A DNA stretch of 64,000 nt, from contig NZ_JWJE02000007.1 of the NCBI RefSeq assembly GCF_000812025.2, positions 60,640 through 124,639 on the forward strand. Direction: 5' to 3'. Positions within the stretch are counted from its first letter, which is position 1. Each line of letters begins with the position of its first letter. Below are positions 1 through 8,239 of the stretch, piece after piece. A program made the position numbers and the translations under genes. This DNA is from Bacillus thermotolerans (GTDB taxonomy: Bacteria; Bacillota; Bacilli; Bacillales; Domibacillaceae). The notes beneath the pieces were generated by a model, which saw only the letters and a program-made list of their open reading frames with translations, was not told the origin of the DNA and ran no database searches.

Positions 1-225
1 CTTCCTGCCAAGTTTCCTAATGTTAGTCCCGTTGAAGACGACCTCTCCGCTGCTCGCTTCAATCATTCGGTTGATGCAGCGAAGAAGTGTAGACTTGCCT
101 GCCCCTGATGGACCGATAACGGAGACAAATTCCCCTTCTTCTATAGAAAAGTGAATATTTGATAACGCCGCGATATCTTTACTATAGTACTTTGATACGT
201 TTTTAAGTTCTAATAGCGTTGTCAT
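1..225 (-). CDS. phnC: Phosphonate ABC transporter ATP-binding protein PhnC (partial)
   Basis: Only the first 75 codons are inside the window; the gene runs off the left edge. The translation begins MTTLLELKNVSKYY and has the Walker A motif GPSGAGKST near residue 40, followed by LLRCINRMIEASSGEV, which is typical of PhnC. It would power import of phosphonates captured by PhnD, with a PhnE permease presumably further left. A good Shine-Dalgarno (AAAGGGAG) lies just before the ATG at 225. It follows phnD with a 37-bp gap and is probably co-transcribed with it. Confidence 0.9.
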   Translation of the reverse strand, partial: MTTLLELKNVSKYYSKDIAALSNIHFSIEEGEFVSVIGPSGAGKSTLLRCINRMIEASSGEVVFNGTNIRKLGRK

Positions 226-262
226 TGTTAACTCCCTTTATATCTATTTTTCACACGGCACC

Positions 263-1309
263 TTACTTAGACAATTCTCGAATCGGGTCAAACCAAGCGT
301 CCTCTACTTCAACAAGGCGTTCCTTGCCAGATACTTTTGAGAATAGGCCAGAAAATTCCGAACCCTCAGGAACGAATACCTTCTCATTATTCGCTATTTC
401 GTCACTAGTCAATATTTCTATTAGCTCCTGTCTTTCTTCCTCACTAACGTTATCTGTGTTTACAACAAAAGGTGGGTTTAACACAGGTGTAGCCGAGATG
501 ATAGAGAATTCTTTTCCAGAAAGTGCGCTGAATGGTGCGCTTGCATTCTCTTTCACCTTATAGAGAGCACCAGGTTTATTTTCTTCTCCTTCAGCTAACT
601 CTACGTAGTTTTCTACGCATGTATCACAAAACGCTGCTACATCTGCTTTTCCAGTCAAAAGATTAACCGCAGACCCTTGGTGTGATCCGCCAAATAAAAC
701 CTCACTGAAAAACTTTCCTTCTCCGCCCTCAAGCAAATCCTCAGTCGTTAAATCGCTGTATTCTTCCGTTTGACTGAAGTGATCAACAATGCTTGTGGAT
801 GGGACTTGAAACCCTGAAGTAGAACTGTTAGACACGAAGGAAAACTTCTTACCGGCGATTTGATCGATCGTGAATTCCCCACCGTTCTTATATTCTTCTT
901 CCTCCCCTTTATTAACTGACAGCCAGCTGTAATAAACAGCATCCTCGAGCGTGCCAGACTCTCCACTCGGTACAACGAGCGGCTGGACTTTTTCATTTTT
1001 ATTATTCGCCTCAATATAGCCTTGAGCTCCTAAGAAAGCCATGTCAACATTGCCATTAGCAATAGATTCAATAGCGATAATATAATCAGTCGTCGTCTGA
1101 TGCTCTACCTCTTTCCCTGTTTTTTCTTCAATGATTTCTCCGATTTCATCGCGAGCTTCTTCTAGATCCGCACCAGATTCATTGGGCAGCCAGGCAATAG
1201 TAAGAGTATCATCCCCCTTTGAACCAGCAGCTTCTCCTTCCTGATCCGCGGAACACCCCACAGCAAAAATGGTCAAAGCGGATACAGCAGCTAATAGCGT
1301 CTTCTTCAT
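263..1309 (-). CDS. phnD: Phosphonate/phosphite substrate-binding lipoprotein PhnD
   Basis: 348 residues. It starts with a lipoprotein signal peptide whose lipobox AVGC puts the acylated cysteine at residue 19. The rest is a type-2 periplasmic-binding-protein fold of the PhnD family (TIAWLPNESG near residue 37, then a GxQG-like loop and the segment VSNSSTSGFQVPS). It should sit on the outer face of the membrane, bind phosphonates or related phosphorus oxyanions, and deliver them to PhnE/PhnC. It lies 129 bp downstream of phnL and has its own candidate PhoP box and promoter, so it can be expressed apart from the lyase genes. Substrate range cannot be read from the sequence. Confidence 0.92.
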   Translation of the reverse strand: MKKTLLAAVSALTIFAVGCSADQEGEAAGSKGDDTLTIAWLPNESGADLEEARDEIGEIIEEKTGKEVEHQTTTDYIIAIESIANGNVDMAFLGAQGYIEANNKNEKVQPLVVPSGESGTLEDAVYYSWLSVNKGEEEEYKNGGEFTIDQIAGKKFSFVSNSSTSGFQVPSTSIVDHFSQTEEYSDLTTEDLLEGGEGKFFSEVLFGGSHQGSAVNLLTGKADVAAFCDTCVENYVELAEGEENKPGALYKVKENASAPFSALSGKEFSIISATPVLNPPFVVNTDNVSEEERQELIEILTSDEIANNEKVFVPEGSEFSGLFSKVSGKERLVEVEDAWFDPIRELSK

Positions 1310-1387
1310 TCATTACATCCTCCTGATTTTCGCCTAAGTTTTTTGATGACTGCTTTTAAGACATCTTTACTATACGAAAAGAATATC

Positions 1388-1442
1388 CTTGTACTATGAA
1401 AATCATTTAAAAGTTTGTTAAGAAACTGTAAGAAATGTTTAA
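1388..1442 (-). promoter_or_regulatory. Candidate PhoP box and promoter of phnD
   Basis: Reading the minus strand, TTAAAC (1442-1437), TTACAG (1431-1426), TTAACA (1421-1416) and TTAAAT (1410-1405) follow each other with starts 11, 10 and 11 bp apart. This is the direct-repeat layout of Bacillus PhoP sites. A possible -10 TAGTAC lies at 1396-1391. The repeats overlap the end of phnL. Confidence 0.6.
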
Positions 1443-2149
1443 GAGTTAGTCATGACTAAAGACTCGCCCTGCTGAATGTTATATTCCTGATGGCATAAAT
1501 CCTTCATAAACTCCAAGTCATGGAAAATACCAATCATAGTTGTGCCTTCCTTCATGAGCTGTTCGATGAGCACCTTTACTTTTTGCTTCGAAGCATCATC
1601 CAGGCTTGCTGTTGGCTCATCTAACAACAGCAACCTCGGACGCTTTACCATAGCCGTCGCAATATTTAACCGCAGCTTTTCACCGCCTGAAAAGGTTGAT
1701 GGATAACTATCCCACAGTTCACTATCCAGTTCAAAATGTTTTAATATTTTTCCGGTCTCTTTAACCGCAAATTCCTCAGAATCTCCCATTTCAATAATAG
1801 ATTGCTGAACAAGCTCTCTTGCAGTCGTTCTCGGCATTACATTTAGAAACTGTGAAACATACCCAATTTCATGCTTTCGCAAATACACCATTTCCCGTTC
1901 TGTTGCAGCTGCTAAATCAATCAGCCCAAACTTCTTTGACCTATACCAAATTTCACCTTGAACCGGCAGGTACGTACGGTAAATGCACCTTAGGATCGTT
2001 GACTTTCCGCTGCCGCTTTTCCCTGTGATCCCAATAAACTCTCCTTCTTTTACAGATAAATTGATGTGTTCAATAGCCTTGATCTTCCTATTTAAATGAT
2101 GAAGAGTAAAAGACTTGGCTAAGCCTTTGATCGTTAATATATTTTCCAC
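1439..2149 (-). CDS. phnL: C-P lyase system ATP-binding protein PhnL
   Basis: 236 residues from a GTG start at 2149. That start is preceded by AGAAGGTGAG at good spacing, and it matches the usual PhnL beginning (ENILTIKGLAKSF). A further ATG at 2194 overlaps the phnM stop but has no ribosome site. Walker A is GKSGSGKST, the signature is FSGGEKLRLN and Walker B is LLLLDEPT. PhnL is an ABC-type ATPase that associates with the PhnGHIJK core complex; in Escherichia coli it is needed with PhnG, PhnH and PhnI to make ribose-1-phosphonate triphosphate. It is the last gene of the phnG-L unit. Confidence 0.93.
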   Translation of the reverse strand: MENILTIKGLAKSFTLHHLNRKIKAIEHINLSVKEGEFIGITGKSGSGKSTILRCIYRTYLPVQGEIWYRSKKFGLIDLAAATEREMVYLRKHEIGYVSQFLNVMPRTTARELVQQSIIEMGDSEEFAVKETGKILKHFELDSELWDSYPSTFSGGEKLRLNIATAMVKRPRLLLLDEPTASLDDASKQKVKVLIEQLMKEGTTMIGIFHDLEFMKDLCHQEYNIQQGESLVMTNS

Positions 2150-2190
2150 ACGCTCACCTTCTCTTATCGATTTCACTCGTATTGCTGTAT

Positions 2191-3369
2191 TCACATACGG
2201 TAGTTCGTTTTTTGAATGATCTTTCCGTCTACCATGACTACCGTAATTGCTGGAAAGTCGGACTGGATCTTCTCAATAATGAGCAAGTCCGCTTTTTTTC
2301 CTTCTTTAATAGAGCCTATTTCATGGTCGACCTTAACTGCTTTGGCCGGGTTAATAGTAACAAGCCGGAACATCTCCGCTAAATCCAATCCGTAGTCTTT
2401 ATTCAACTTAAAAATCGCATGCAGCATAGCAGCCGGGTAATAATCACTGCATAACACATCAATCGCCTGCTCCCGAATGGCTTCAGCCGCTGATAAATTC
2501 CCACTGTGAGAACCGCCAAGAAGAACGTTAGGAGCACCGGCAATTGTGTACATGCCAAGCTCCTTTGCCTTTTTAGCAATTTCCATGGTAATGGGGAATT
2601 CGCTGATTCCAGCACCCAAGCCTTTGACAAGCTCTAGCTTCTCAATGGAATCATCATCATGTGAGGCAATGGCTATGTTATTTTCTTTTGCTGCAACAGC
2701 AATCTCCGCCAGTCCTTCCACTGCTACTTTTTCTTTAGTAAGATGGCGAGTAATAATGCTGTCAATCTCTGCGTCGCTAATGTTGTTGTATCCTTTGACT
2801 GTATCGCGGTACATTTCGAGATCACGGTATTGCCCCTGGCCAGGTGTATGATCCATAAATGAAACGAGGTGGACTTTATTTTCCGCGATATATGATTTCA
2901 AATTCTCCACTTCTTCTAAATTATCAATCTCAAACCTTGCATGGAAACGATGGCGTACTAAATGCTGACTCGTATGAGTATTGTTAATTAAATCGATAAA
3001 CTTCTTTACATTTTCAGGCTCGCGGATTGGCTTGTAAGCATACTCTGTAAATTTGAATAAAGAAAGGGAATGATACATCGTCGTAATTCCATGAGAAATC
3101 AATTCTTTTTCTGCCTCTCTTAAACTTAGCTGAAAATCCATTAATGCCGTTGGGCGCGGCGCCGCCATATGCTCAATATAATCAGAATGAAGATCAATAA
3201 ACCCTGGTGAAATGTAACCGCCATTCGCATCAATCACTTCTGTATGGTCATCTATTGAAATTTCACCGGTAAAAGCAATTTGTTCGATGCGGTCCTCTTT
3301 AATCAACAGGTCAAACCCTTCTAACACAGCTGCTTCCATAATGATTCGGCCATTTGTAATTAAGTACAT
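2191..3369 (-). CDS. phnM: Alpha-D-ribose 1-methylphosphonate 5-triphosphate diphosphatase PhnM
   Basis: 392 residues, an amidohydrolase-superfamily enzyme. The metal-site signature HSDYIEHM appears near residue 61, and later metal ligands are in SFMDHTPGQGQ and ASHDDDS. It removes pyrophosphate from ribose-1-phosphonate 5-triphosphate to give the 5-phosphate that PhnJ cleaves. The ATG at 3369 has a strong GGAGGGA ribosome site. It sits between phnK and phnL, and this order (K-M-L) differs from the K-L-M of E. coli. Length and motifs are normal for the family. Confidence 0.93.
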   Translation of the reverse strand: MYLITNGRIIMEAAVLEGFDLLIKEDRIEQIAFTGEISIDDHTEVIDANGGYISPGFIDLHSDYIEHMAAPRPTALMDFQLSLREAEKELISHGITTMYHSLSLFKFTEYAYKPIREPENVKKFIDLINNTHTSQHLVRHRFHARFEIDNLEEVENLKSYIAENKVHLVSFMDHTPGQGQYRDLEMYRDTVKGYNNISDAEIDSIITRHLTKEKVAVEGLAEIAVAAKENNIAIASHDDDSIEKLELVKGLGAGISEFPITMEIAKKAKELGMYTIAGAPNVLLGGSHSGNLSAAEAIREQAIDVLCSDYYPAAMLHAIFKLNKDYGLDLAEMFRLVTINPAKAVKVDHEIGSIKEGKKADLLIIEKIQSDFPAITVVMVDGKIIQKTNYRM

Positions 3370-3396
3370 TCGTGTCCCTCCGTTATTCTCTTATCT

Positions 3397-4242
3397 TTAA
3401 AGAAGTGAGTGTACCAGCTGTTGAGTGTATGGGCTTTGTGGATCCTCTAAAATTTGATCTGTCAGCCCTTGTTCAATCACCTTTCCATCGAGCATGACCA
3501 TGGATCGGTCCGCCAGCATGCGAATGACACCAAGATCATGAGAGACAACAACCATACTGATATTCATTTCTCTCTGTAAATACTTAATTAAATCTAATAC
3601 ACTTGCCTGAACGGACAGGTCGAGCCCGGTTGTCACCTCATCCAACAGCAGAATGGGCGGGCGATTGGAGAGTGCCTTCGCGATCTGTACACGCTGCTGC
3701 ATCCCTCCAGAGAAATTCTTTGGTGCTTCTTTCATTCTGAAAGCCGGAATGTTCACGTACTCCAGCAGTTCTCGTCCCCTCGCTTCCATTTCTTCCACGC
3801 TCCGGCTGCCCGCTGAAATCAATTTTTCAGCAATATTGCCGATAGAAGTAAAATCCATTTTCAAACCTAGTAAAGGGTTTTGGTACACCTTCCCCATTAA
3901 GTGGTTTCGAATGTATCTCTTTCGTTGCGGTGATTCCTGAAATAAATTTCTCTCTCCATGTTCATAGGTGCTTAAAATGGCCTCTCCGCTCGTTACTTCC
4001 TGATCGAAATAAAGACATCTCATTAAAGTTGATTTTCCGCTGCCGCTTTCTCCGACGATTCCTAAAATCTCACCTGGATATAAATCAAAGCTAATGTCCT
4101 GGCAAGCGTAAACCGTTCCACAGACCGGACAATAGTTTTTTATAAGGGTGCTCTCTTTTTGGTTCTGACAATGGTTGCATCCCGGGCCAAACTGTTTATT
4201 CAAGTTTCGAATAGATAGAACAGGATATTCAAACTTGTTCAT
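3397..4242 (-). CDS. phnK: C-P lyase system ATP-binding protein PhnK
   Basis: 281 residues from the ATG at 4242, which has GGGGGG at good spacing. The start lies inside the end of phnJ, so the two genes are translationally coupled. Between strand 1 and Walker A there is a cysteine cluster (CNHC, then CPVCG and AC, roughly residues 20-48) that may bind zinc; it is absent from E. coli PhnK but, as I recall, common in other lineages. Walker A is GESGSGKST, the signature FSGGMQQRVQIAKAL, Walker B LLLLDEVT. PhnK docks on PhnJ in the core complex and couples ATP hydrolysis to C-P bond cleavage. Confidence 0.93.
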   Translation of the reverse strand: MNKFEYPVLSIRNLNKQFGPGCNHCQNQKESTLIKNYCPVCGTVYACQDISFDLYPGEILGIVGESGSGKSTLMRCLYFDQEVTSGEAILSTYEHGERNLFQESPQRKRYIRNHLMGKVYQNPLLGLKMDFTSIGNIAEKLISAGSRSVEEMEARGRELLEYVNIPAFRMKEAPKNFSGGMQQRVQIAKALSNRPPILLLDEVTTGLDLSVQASVLDLIKYLQREMNISMVVVSHDLGVIRMLADRSMVMLDGKVIEQGLTDQILEDPQSPYTQQLVHSLL

Positions 4243-5098
4243 TGGATGTCCCCCCAACCGGCATGTTTTTATTCATCTGAGCGAGACAATAACTGGTGTC
4301 ATTACATTGATAAACGGCTTCTCCGCTTTGGTCATCTACTATTTCATCCATGAATACACCGGTTGACCCGCACAGACGGCAGCTTTTATCCTCAAACGAT
4401 TCCACTCGAAACGGGGAATCATCGAAATCAATGGACTTCACCCTTGTGTACGGCGGAACAGCATATATTTTTTTCTCCCGGCCAGCCCCAAGCAATATTA
4501 ACGCTTTAGAATGATCCATTTTCGGGTTATCAAAACGGGGAATGGGGCTTGGAGCCATCACATAACGGTTATGTACCATCACTGGGTGATCGGCTCCCGT
4601 TGCAGCAGTTCCGTATTTCATGATGTGCTCAAATAACATCACCCAGGCACCGCTGTATTCCTTCTCAGCGTGGAGCTTCTTTGTCTCTAATTCGCTTGGC
4701 TCATATACTCTTAGCGGCTCTGGCATTGGAACCTGCAAGACAAGAATTTGCCCACTCTTTAATGGAACTTCCGGAATTCGATGTCTCGACTGAATAATGG
4801 TGGCCTCCTCTGTTTCCTCCGTTGACCTGATGCCAGCTGTATGCGAAACAAGCTTTTTGATATTCACCGCATTCACCGATTCATCAGACCCTTGGTCAAT
4901 GACCTTCAGTACATCTTCTTTTCCAATCAAAGATAAGGTTAGCTGAAGACCTCCTGTCCCCCAGCCTCTTGCGATCGGCATTTCTCTCGAAGCGAAAGGC
5001 ACTTGATAACCAGGAATAGCAATAGCTTTTAAAGTAGCTCGTCTGATTTCCCGTTTTGACCCTTCATCGAAAAAGGCGAAGTTATAATGTGATTTCAT
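4229..5098 (-). CDS. phnJ: Carbon-phosphorus lyase catalytic subunit PhnJ
   Basis: 289 residues. This is the radical-SAM enzyme that splits the C-P bond of ribose-1-phosphonate 5-phosphate, giving an alkane and 5-phosphoribosyl 1,2-cyclic phosphate. The four family cysteines are visible near the C-terminus (C240, C243, C265, C271, in CRLCG and QCNDTSYC): three ligate the iron-sulfur cluster and the last is the proposed thiyl residue. The glycine-rich GYQVPFASREMPIARGWGTG block near residue 30 holds the proposed glycyl radical site. The start overlaps the end of phnI by 17 bp. All key residues are present, so the lyase should be active. Confidence 0.96.
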   Translation of the reverse strand: MKSHYNFAFFDEGSKREIRRATLKAIAIPGYQVPFASREMPIARGWGTGGLQLTLSLIGKEDVLKVIDQGSDESVNAVNIKKLVSHTAGIRSTEETEEATIIQSRHRIPEVPLKSGQILVLQVPMPEPLRVYEPSELETKKLHAEKEYSGAWVMLFEHIMKYGTAATGADHPVMVHNRYVMAPSPIPRFDNPKMDHSKALILLGAGREKKIYAVPPYTRVKSIDFDDSPFRVESFEDKSCRLCGSTGVFMDEIVDDQSGEAVYQCNDTSYCLAQMNKNMPVGGTSNEQV

Positions 5099-6218
5099 CT
5101 TTCTGCCCCTCTCTCACTTTTTCTGTTTGCTTGGTTTTTCTTGCGCTGTCTAACTTTGATTGGAACGTGACGTAGTGAGGCATCTTTAAATGAGAAATAA
5201 AGCCCGTTGATTCAACAGAATCGATATGATATAGCACAAACTCCTCGTCCTGTGTCGGATACCTCGCCTCACCTTGCTCCAGGCTGTTGTCCAGAATGCC
5301 CATGGCGATCGCCTTTGTCTCATTCTGTCCGTAGCAAATACCATAACCGACCTCAAACTCAACTTCTTCTATTCCTCGCTCTTTTTCTACGGTCACAGGA
5401 ACAAGCATCTCTGCTTCCGATACCTTAACGTCACCGATGTAGTACGACTCCTCTTCCTCCTGAGACTCGTTTACTGGGTCATCAATGTAAACCGGCAGGC
5501 TGCCTACCCGCAGTTCACCAACCGTAGGATGCAGCGTCCCATAGCCGCGTATGACCGCATAGGCTAAAGAAGTGACGGCTCCGGTTTGCCCTCTTGTTAA
5601 AATTTGCAGGCGCTGGCTGCGGCTGCTTGGGAATTTTAAGCTTTTCTTCGTCACGTCATCCGGCTCTGTATCATCTATCTCACATATTTCCATCAGTCCT
5701 TCTTTCCGCAAATAATCAAGGACTTTCGGAAAATATTCGGAAGGCACTTTTTCATCGCTACGGAAGCTGTCCTCATAAAAATCACTAAGCCAGCGCTGCA
5801 CGGCTTCTTCCGTTTCTGACATAAGTTCAAAATCAAGAAGCCGATGGGTGTAATCCGTTGTAGCTCCAAGCACCTGGCCTCCTGGAATATCTTTGAAGCT
5901 GGCTGATATTCTTCTTTCGACTCTCATCCTTTCCGGCTCAGCCACTCTCGAGTAATGCTTTCTCGGTAATGTGGATCGATAAGCGCGAAGAAGGAATACA
6001 GCTTCCTCCGGGCTTCCCTCTGCCTGTTTAATCGCCAGTGAAGCAAGGAGCGGGCTATATAAGCTGCTCTCCGACATGACCTGATCGATCAAGCTTCTCA
6101 TGCCACCTTCTATCTGCCCTACATCCAAAACCGTTCCATTCTTTAACCTTTCATATTTCAGCCGCTTGATCGACTCCTCAATGGCGCGTGTGCCACCCTT
6201 TACAGCTACATATCCCAT
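5082..6218 (-). CDS. phnI: C-P lyase core subunit PhnI (nucleosidase)
   Basis: 378 residues, normal for PhnI. The N-terminus MGYVAVKGGTRAIEES and the later LLDFELMSETEEAVQRWL block match the family. PhnI has nucleosidase activity and, with PhnG, PhnH and PhnL, attaches methylphosphonate to the ribose of ATP or GTP while releasing the base; it also forms the PhnGHIJ core. The ATG at 6218 overlaps the phnH stop by one base and has an AAGGTGATG ribosome site. The end overlaps the phnJ start, so G-H-I-J-K are tightly coupled. Confidence 0.95.
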   Translation of the reverse strand: MGYVAVKGGTRAIEESIKRLKYERLKNGTVLDVGQIEGGMRSLIDQVMSESSLYSPLLASLAIKQAEGSPEEAVFLLRAYRSTLPRKHYSRVAEPERMRVERRISASFKDIPGGQVLGATTDYTHRLLDFELMSETEEAVQRWLSDFYEDSFRSDEKVPSEYFPKVLDYLRKEGLMEICEIDDTEPDDVTKKSLKFPSSRSQRLQILTRGQTGAVTSLAYAVIRGYGTLHPTVGELRVGSLPVYIDDPVNESQEEEESYYIGDVKVSEAEMLVPVTVEKERGIEEVEFEVGYGICYGQNETKAIAMGILDNSLEQGEARYPTQDEEFVLYHIDSVESTGFISHLKMPHYVTFQSKLDSARKTKQTEKVREGQKDEITL

Positions 6219-6814
6219 TACATCATCACCTTCTCTCTAACTTGCGTAGTCCGGGGCAGGCATAATACATATCCCTCTGCATCAGTAAAGATGAAATCAA
6301 CACCAAGAGGGTACTCACTATTCTTCTCTTCACGTTTATTCATCCATGCACTTGCATTCGGCACGCTTATGAGCTGTTTTTCTTGAATGCCCGGACCTGT
6401 TAACACAAGCTCTGTGCCCGCATTCAGTTCATCGGTCTCCATAATCAAAACTGCTGATTCATGAGGATTCATCAATGTGCCGGCTTTAGCCGCGTCAATA
6501 GCAGTTTTCATTTTCACTTCATCCGCATCAGCCAGGACGAACAGGAAATCAGCTTCATCCGCTTCTACTGCTTTGGCATATGTCCAGCCGTTTATCCATT
6601 TCGTCACTTCCTCTTCGCGGCGGGAAAATACTTTAAACGTTACTTCTGTATCAAGGAACATTAACGCTAAAATGGCTGTAGAAGGAAAGCGGTCTGTCTG
6701 AACAGCAACCTTTGACGCTTCATCGCTAATATCGGAAACCGTACCGGGTCTTGACATGGAATCGATGACTTTCCGATAGGCCGTTTGTATATCATGAACT
6801 AAATCTAATTTCAT
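6218..6814 (-). CDS. phnH: C-P lyase core subunit PhnH
   Basis: 198 residues, similar to the usual length. The opening MKLDLVHDIQTAYRKVIDSM and SRPGTV match the conserved PhnH N-terminus (the FRxLLxAMSRPG region of proteobacterial homologues). PhnH is a subunit of the PhnGHIJ complex that makes the ribose-phosphonate intermediate. It lies 14 bp after phnG and overlaps phnI by one base. The C-terminal GVDFIFTDAEGYVLCLPRTT is typical. Confidence 0.93.
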   Translation of the reverse strand: MKLDLVHDIQTAYRKVIDSMSRPGTVSDISDEASKVAVQTDRFPSTAILALMFLDTEVTFKVFSRREEEVTKWINGWTYAKAVEADEADFLFVLADADEVKMKTAIDAAKAGTLMNPHESAVLIMETDELNAGTELVLTGPGIQEKQLISVPNASAWMNKREEKNSEYPLGVDFIFTDAEGYVLCLPRTTQVREKVMM

Positions 6815-6828
6815 CCTTTTTCCCTCCT

Positions 6829-7254
6829 TTAACTAATGTCCATCGTTTCGAAGTCGACTTTTGTTTTCATTACGTGAGCCATCTGCTTTACCCGTTCACT
6901 CTTGATCGCTTTTTCTTCTTCTAAAAGCTGTTTATCCCAGTCTTTTGTTTCTTTTAACCTTGCTTGGTAAGCTGCATCAATAACAGCAAGGTGAAAGGCA
7001 AGCTCCTCCTTATGCCCAGCAACAATACCAATCCCTGCAGAATCATGAATACGGACTTTGCACTCAGTCACCAATACCTCACCTATATAAAACAAGCTTC
7101 TCTTCGCTGATTCTCTCACCTTCACCATTACAAGCCCGTCATTCGGTTCTTCTACCTGTATTACTTCATACCGGCTTATAATTTCATCAGCTAGCTTAGC
7201 TGCCAGCTTTTCTGAACCATTAATTAAAATTTCTGTTCTTCTTTTTCTCTTCAC
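6829..7254 (-). CDS. phnG: C-P lyase core subunit PhnG
   Basis: 141 residues from a GTG start at 7254, chosen because GGAGG sits 7 bp upstream. PhnG pairs with PhnI in the core complex. The central segment VKVRESAKRSLFYIGEVLVTECKVRI matches the PhnG pattern (REs...F.LGEVLVTEA.V), and the later GIGIVAGHKEELAFHLAVIDAAYQ is the conserved G.g.v.G.d...A...A..DA block. It is the first gene of the seven-gene G-H-I-J-K-M-L unit and follows a candidate PhoP-controlled promoter. Confidence 0.92.
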   Translation of the reverse strand: MKRKRRTEILINGSEKLAAKLADEIISRYEVIQVEEPNDGLVMVKVRESAKRSLFYIGEVLVTECKVRIHDSAGIGIVAGHKEELAFHLAVIDAAYQARLKETKDWDKQLLEEEKAIKSERVKQMAHVMKTKVDFETMDIS

Positions 7255-7290
7255 CGATTTGCCTCCATTCCTTCGCTCTTTCTTACTTCT

Positions 7291-7365
7291 ACTCTATCTT
7301 GTTGCCAAGTTAGCAGATGTAAAGTATCTGTTAAAAGCTCTAACCTTTCGTAAATACTCTGTAAA
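7291..7365 (-). promoter_or_regulatory. Candidate PhoP box and promoter of the phnG operon
   Basis: On the minus strand two trains of hexamers with 11-bp spacing are seen: TTTACA (7365), TTTACG (7354), TTAGAG (7343), then after 9 bp TTAACA (7334), TTTACA (7323) and TAACTT (7312). TTNACA repeats with 5-bp spacers are the known Bacillus PhoP binding pattern. A possible -10 TAGAGT lies at 7296-7291, about 37 bp before the GTG. Phosphate starvation is therefore the likely inducer. Confidence 0.7.
7298..7309. promoter_or_regulatory. 12-bp palindrome, candidate PhnF operator copy 1
   Basis: CTTGGCAACAAG on the minus strand: CTTG and CAAG arms around four bases. It lies directly upstream of the proposed -10 of phnG. 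An almost identical copy (one base different) occurs at 9824-9835, at practically the same distance from the next start codon. Assignment to the GntR regulator is inference. Confidence 0.45.
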
Positions 7366-7383
7366 TGGAAAAGAAAAATATAA

Positions 7384-7410
7384 AGGAGCCTCCGTCTGGC
7401 GGAGGCTCCT
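7384..7410 (-). terminator. Rho-independent terminator after the GntR regulator
   Basis: Perfect 10-11 bp GC-rich stem (GGAGCCTCCG and its complement) with a 5-base loop, followed on the minus strand by TTTATATTTTTCTTTT. It separates the regulator from phnG. Confidence 0.9.
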
Positions 7411-7419
7411 GCACCTGGT

Positions 7420-8121
7420 TTAAATTTCATAAATAAAGCGGTCGCTTCGATAAAAGATATTCGTGTATTCTAAAACGGTTCCTGTCTCCTGATCTACACA
7501 CCCGGACTCTACGGTTAAGAGAGGAATCAAGCTTGTACATTCGAGGACTTCCCTTTCAAATTGGGCAGGAAATGTAACGCTCAGTGTACTGGAGAAAGAG
7601 GTAAAAGCAGAAAAACCATATCTTTTATAATATTCAAACATAGAAGAGATAGAGGAACCATCCTGTTCAATATCTTGAAAAACGGACTGATTCACATAAG
7701 AAACATGAAGAGCAACTGGCTGCTCATCTATCAATCTCAACCGGCCTACTTTAAACACTTTATCCTCTTCTTTTGCCTCTAGAAACTGAAAAACCTTTGC
7801 ATTGTAGATGATTGGTGCGCAATGGATATTCACTGATTCGAACCGGTATCCTTGTTCACGCATTTTCTCACTAAAAGAAACATCCCCAGACAATACGAGC
7901 GGAATTCGATTGCGTCTGTCCTTAACAAAGCTTCCTTTTCCTTGCCTAGAATAAATCATGCCCATTTCTTGCAAACGCTCATATGCTTTGCGGATCGTCA
8001 TCCTCGGTACGTTAAACGTGTAAGCCAGTTCGTTTTCCGAGGGCAGCTTTTCATTGGCGCCGTATTTACCTGAACGGATATCCAGTATTACTTTATCAAT
8101 TACTTCTATTATCTCAGTCAT
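7420..8121 (-). CDS. GntR/UTRA family regulator, PhnF-like
   Basis: 233 residues. The N-terminal winged helix is GntR type (KYGANEKLPSENELAYTFNVPRMTIRKAY, residues about 18-46). The rest is a UTRA ligand-binding domain (HutC subfamily) containing VGRLRLIDEQPVALHVSYVNQ and ending in EYTNIFYRSDRF. Its place inside the C-P lyase locus points to a PhnF-type repressor that senses a phosphonate-pathway metabolite. It has its own promoter and terminators on both sides, so it is transcribed alone. The ATG at 8121 has a GGGAGG ribosome site. Confidence 0.85.
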   Translation of the reverse strand: MTEIIEVIDKVILDIRSGKYGANEKLPSENELAYTFNVPRMTIRKAYERLQEMGMIYSRQGKGSFVKDRRNRIPLVLSGDVSFSEKMREQGYRFESVNIHCAPIIYNAKVFQFLEAKEEDKVFKVGRLRLIDEQPVALHVSYVNQSVFQDIEQDGSSISSMFEYYKRYGFSAFTSFSSTLSVTFPAQFEREVLECTSLIPLLTVESGCVDQETGTVLEYTNIFYRSDRFIYEI

Positions 8122-8153
8122 TCCTATCCTCCCGACAAATTCTTTTCTACTAG

Positions 8154-8183
8154 TAGTATAGCGGATACTAGGATGAGAATAAC
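8154..8183 (-). promoter_or_regulatory. Promoter and inverted repeat of the PhnF-like regulator
   Basis: The inverted repeat TAGTAT-N5-ATACTA (8154-8170) overlaps a minus-strand -10 TATACT (8160-8155); TTATTC at 8182-8177 is a weak -35 with a 16-bp spacer. The overlap would suit autoregulation. Confidence 0.4.
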
Positions 8184-8198
8184 GAAGAAGATAAGTAT

Positions 8199-8226
8199 AG
8201 CGGCACCTCTATCCAGATGTGCCGCT
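8199..8226 (-). terminator. Terminator after the hexapeptide transferase gene
   Basis: Stem AGCGGCAC / GTGCCGCT with a 12-base loop, 13 bp past the stop codon. On the minus strand it is followed by ATACTTATCTTCTTC, moderately T-rich. Confidence 0.65.
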
Positions 8227-8239
8227 GCTATATGGCTGG

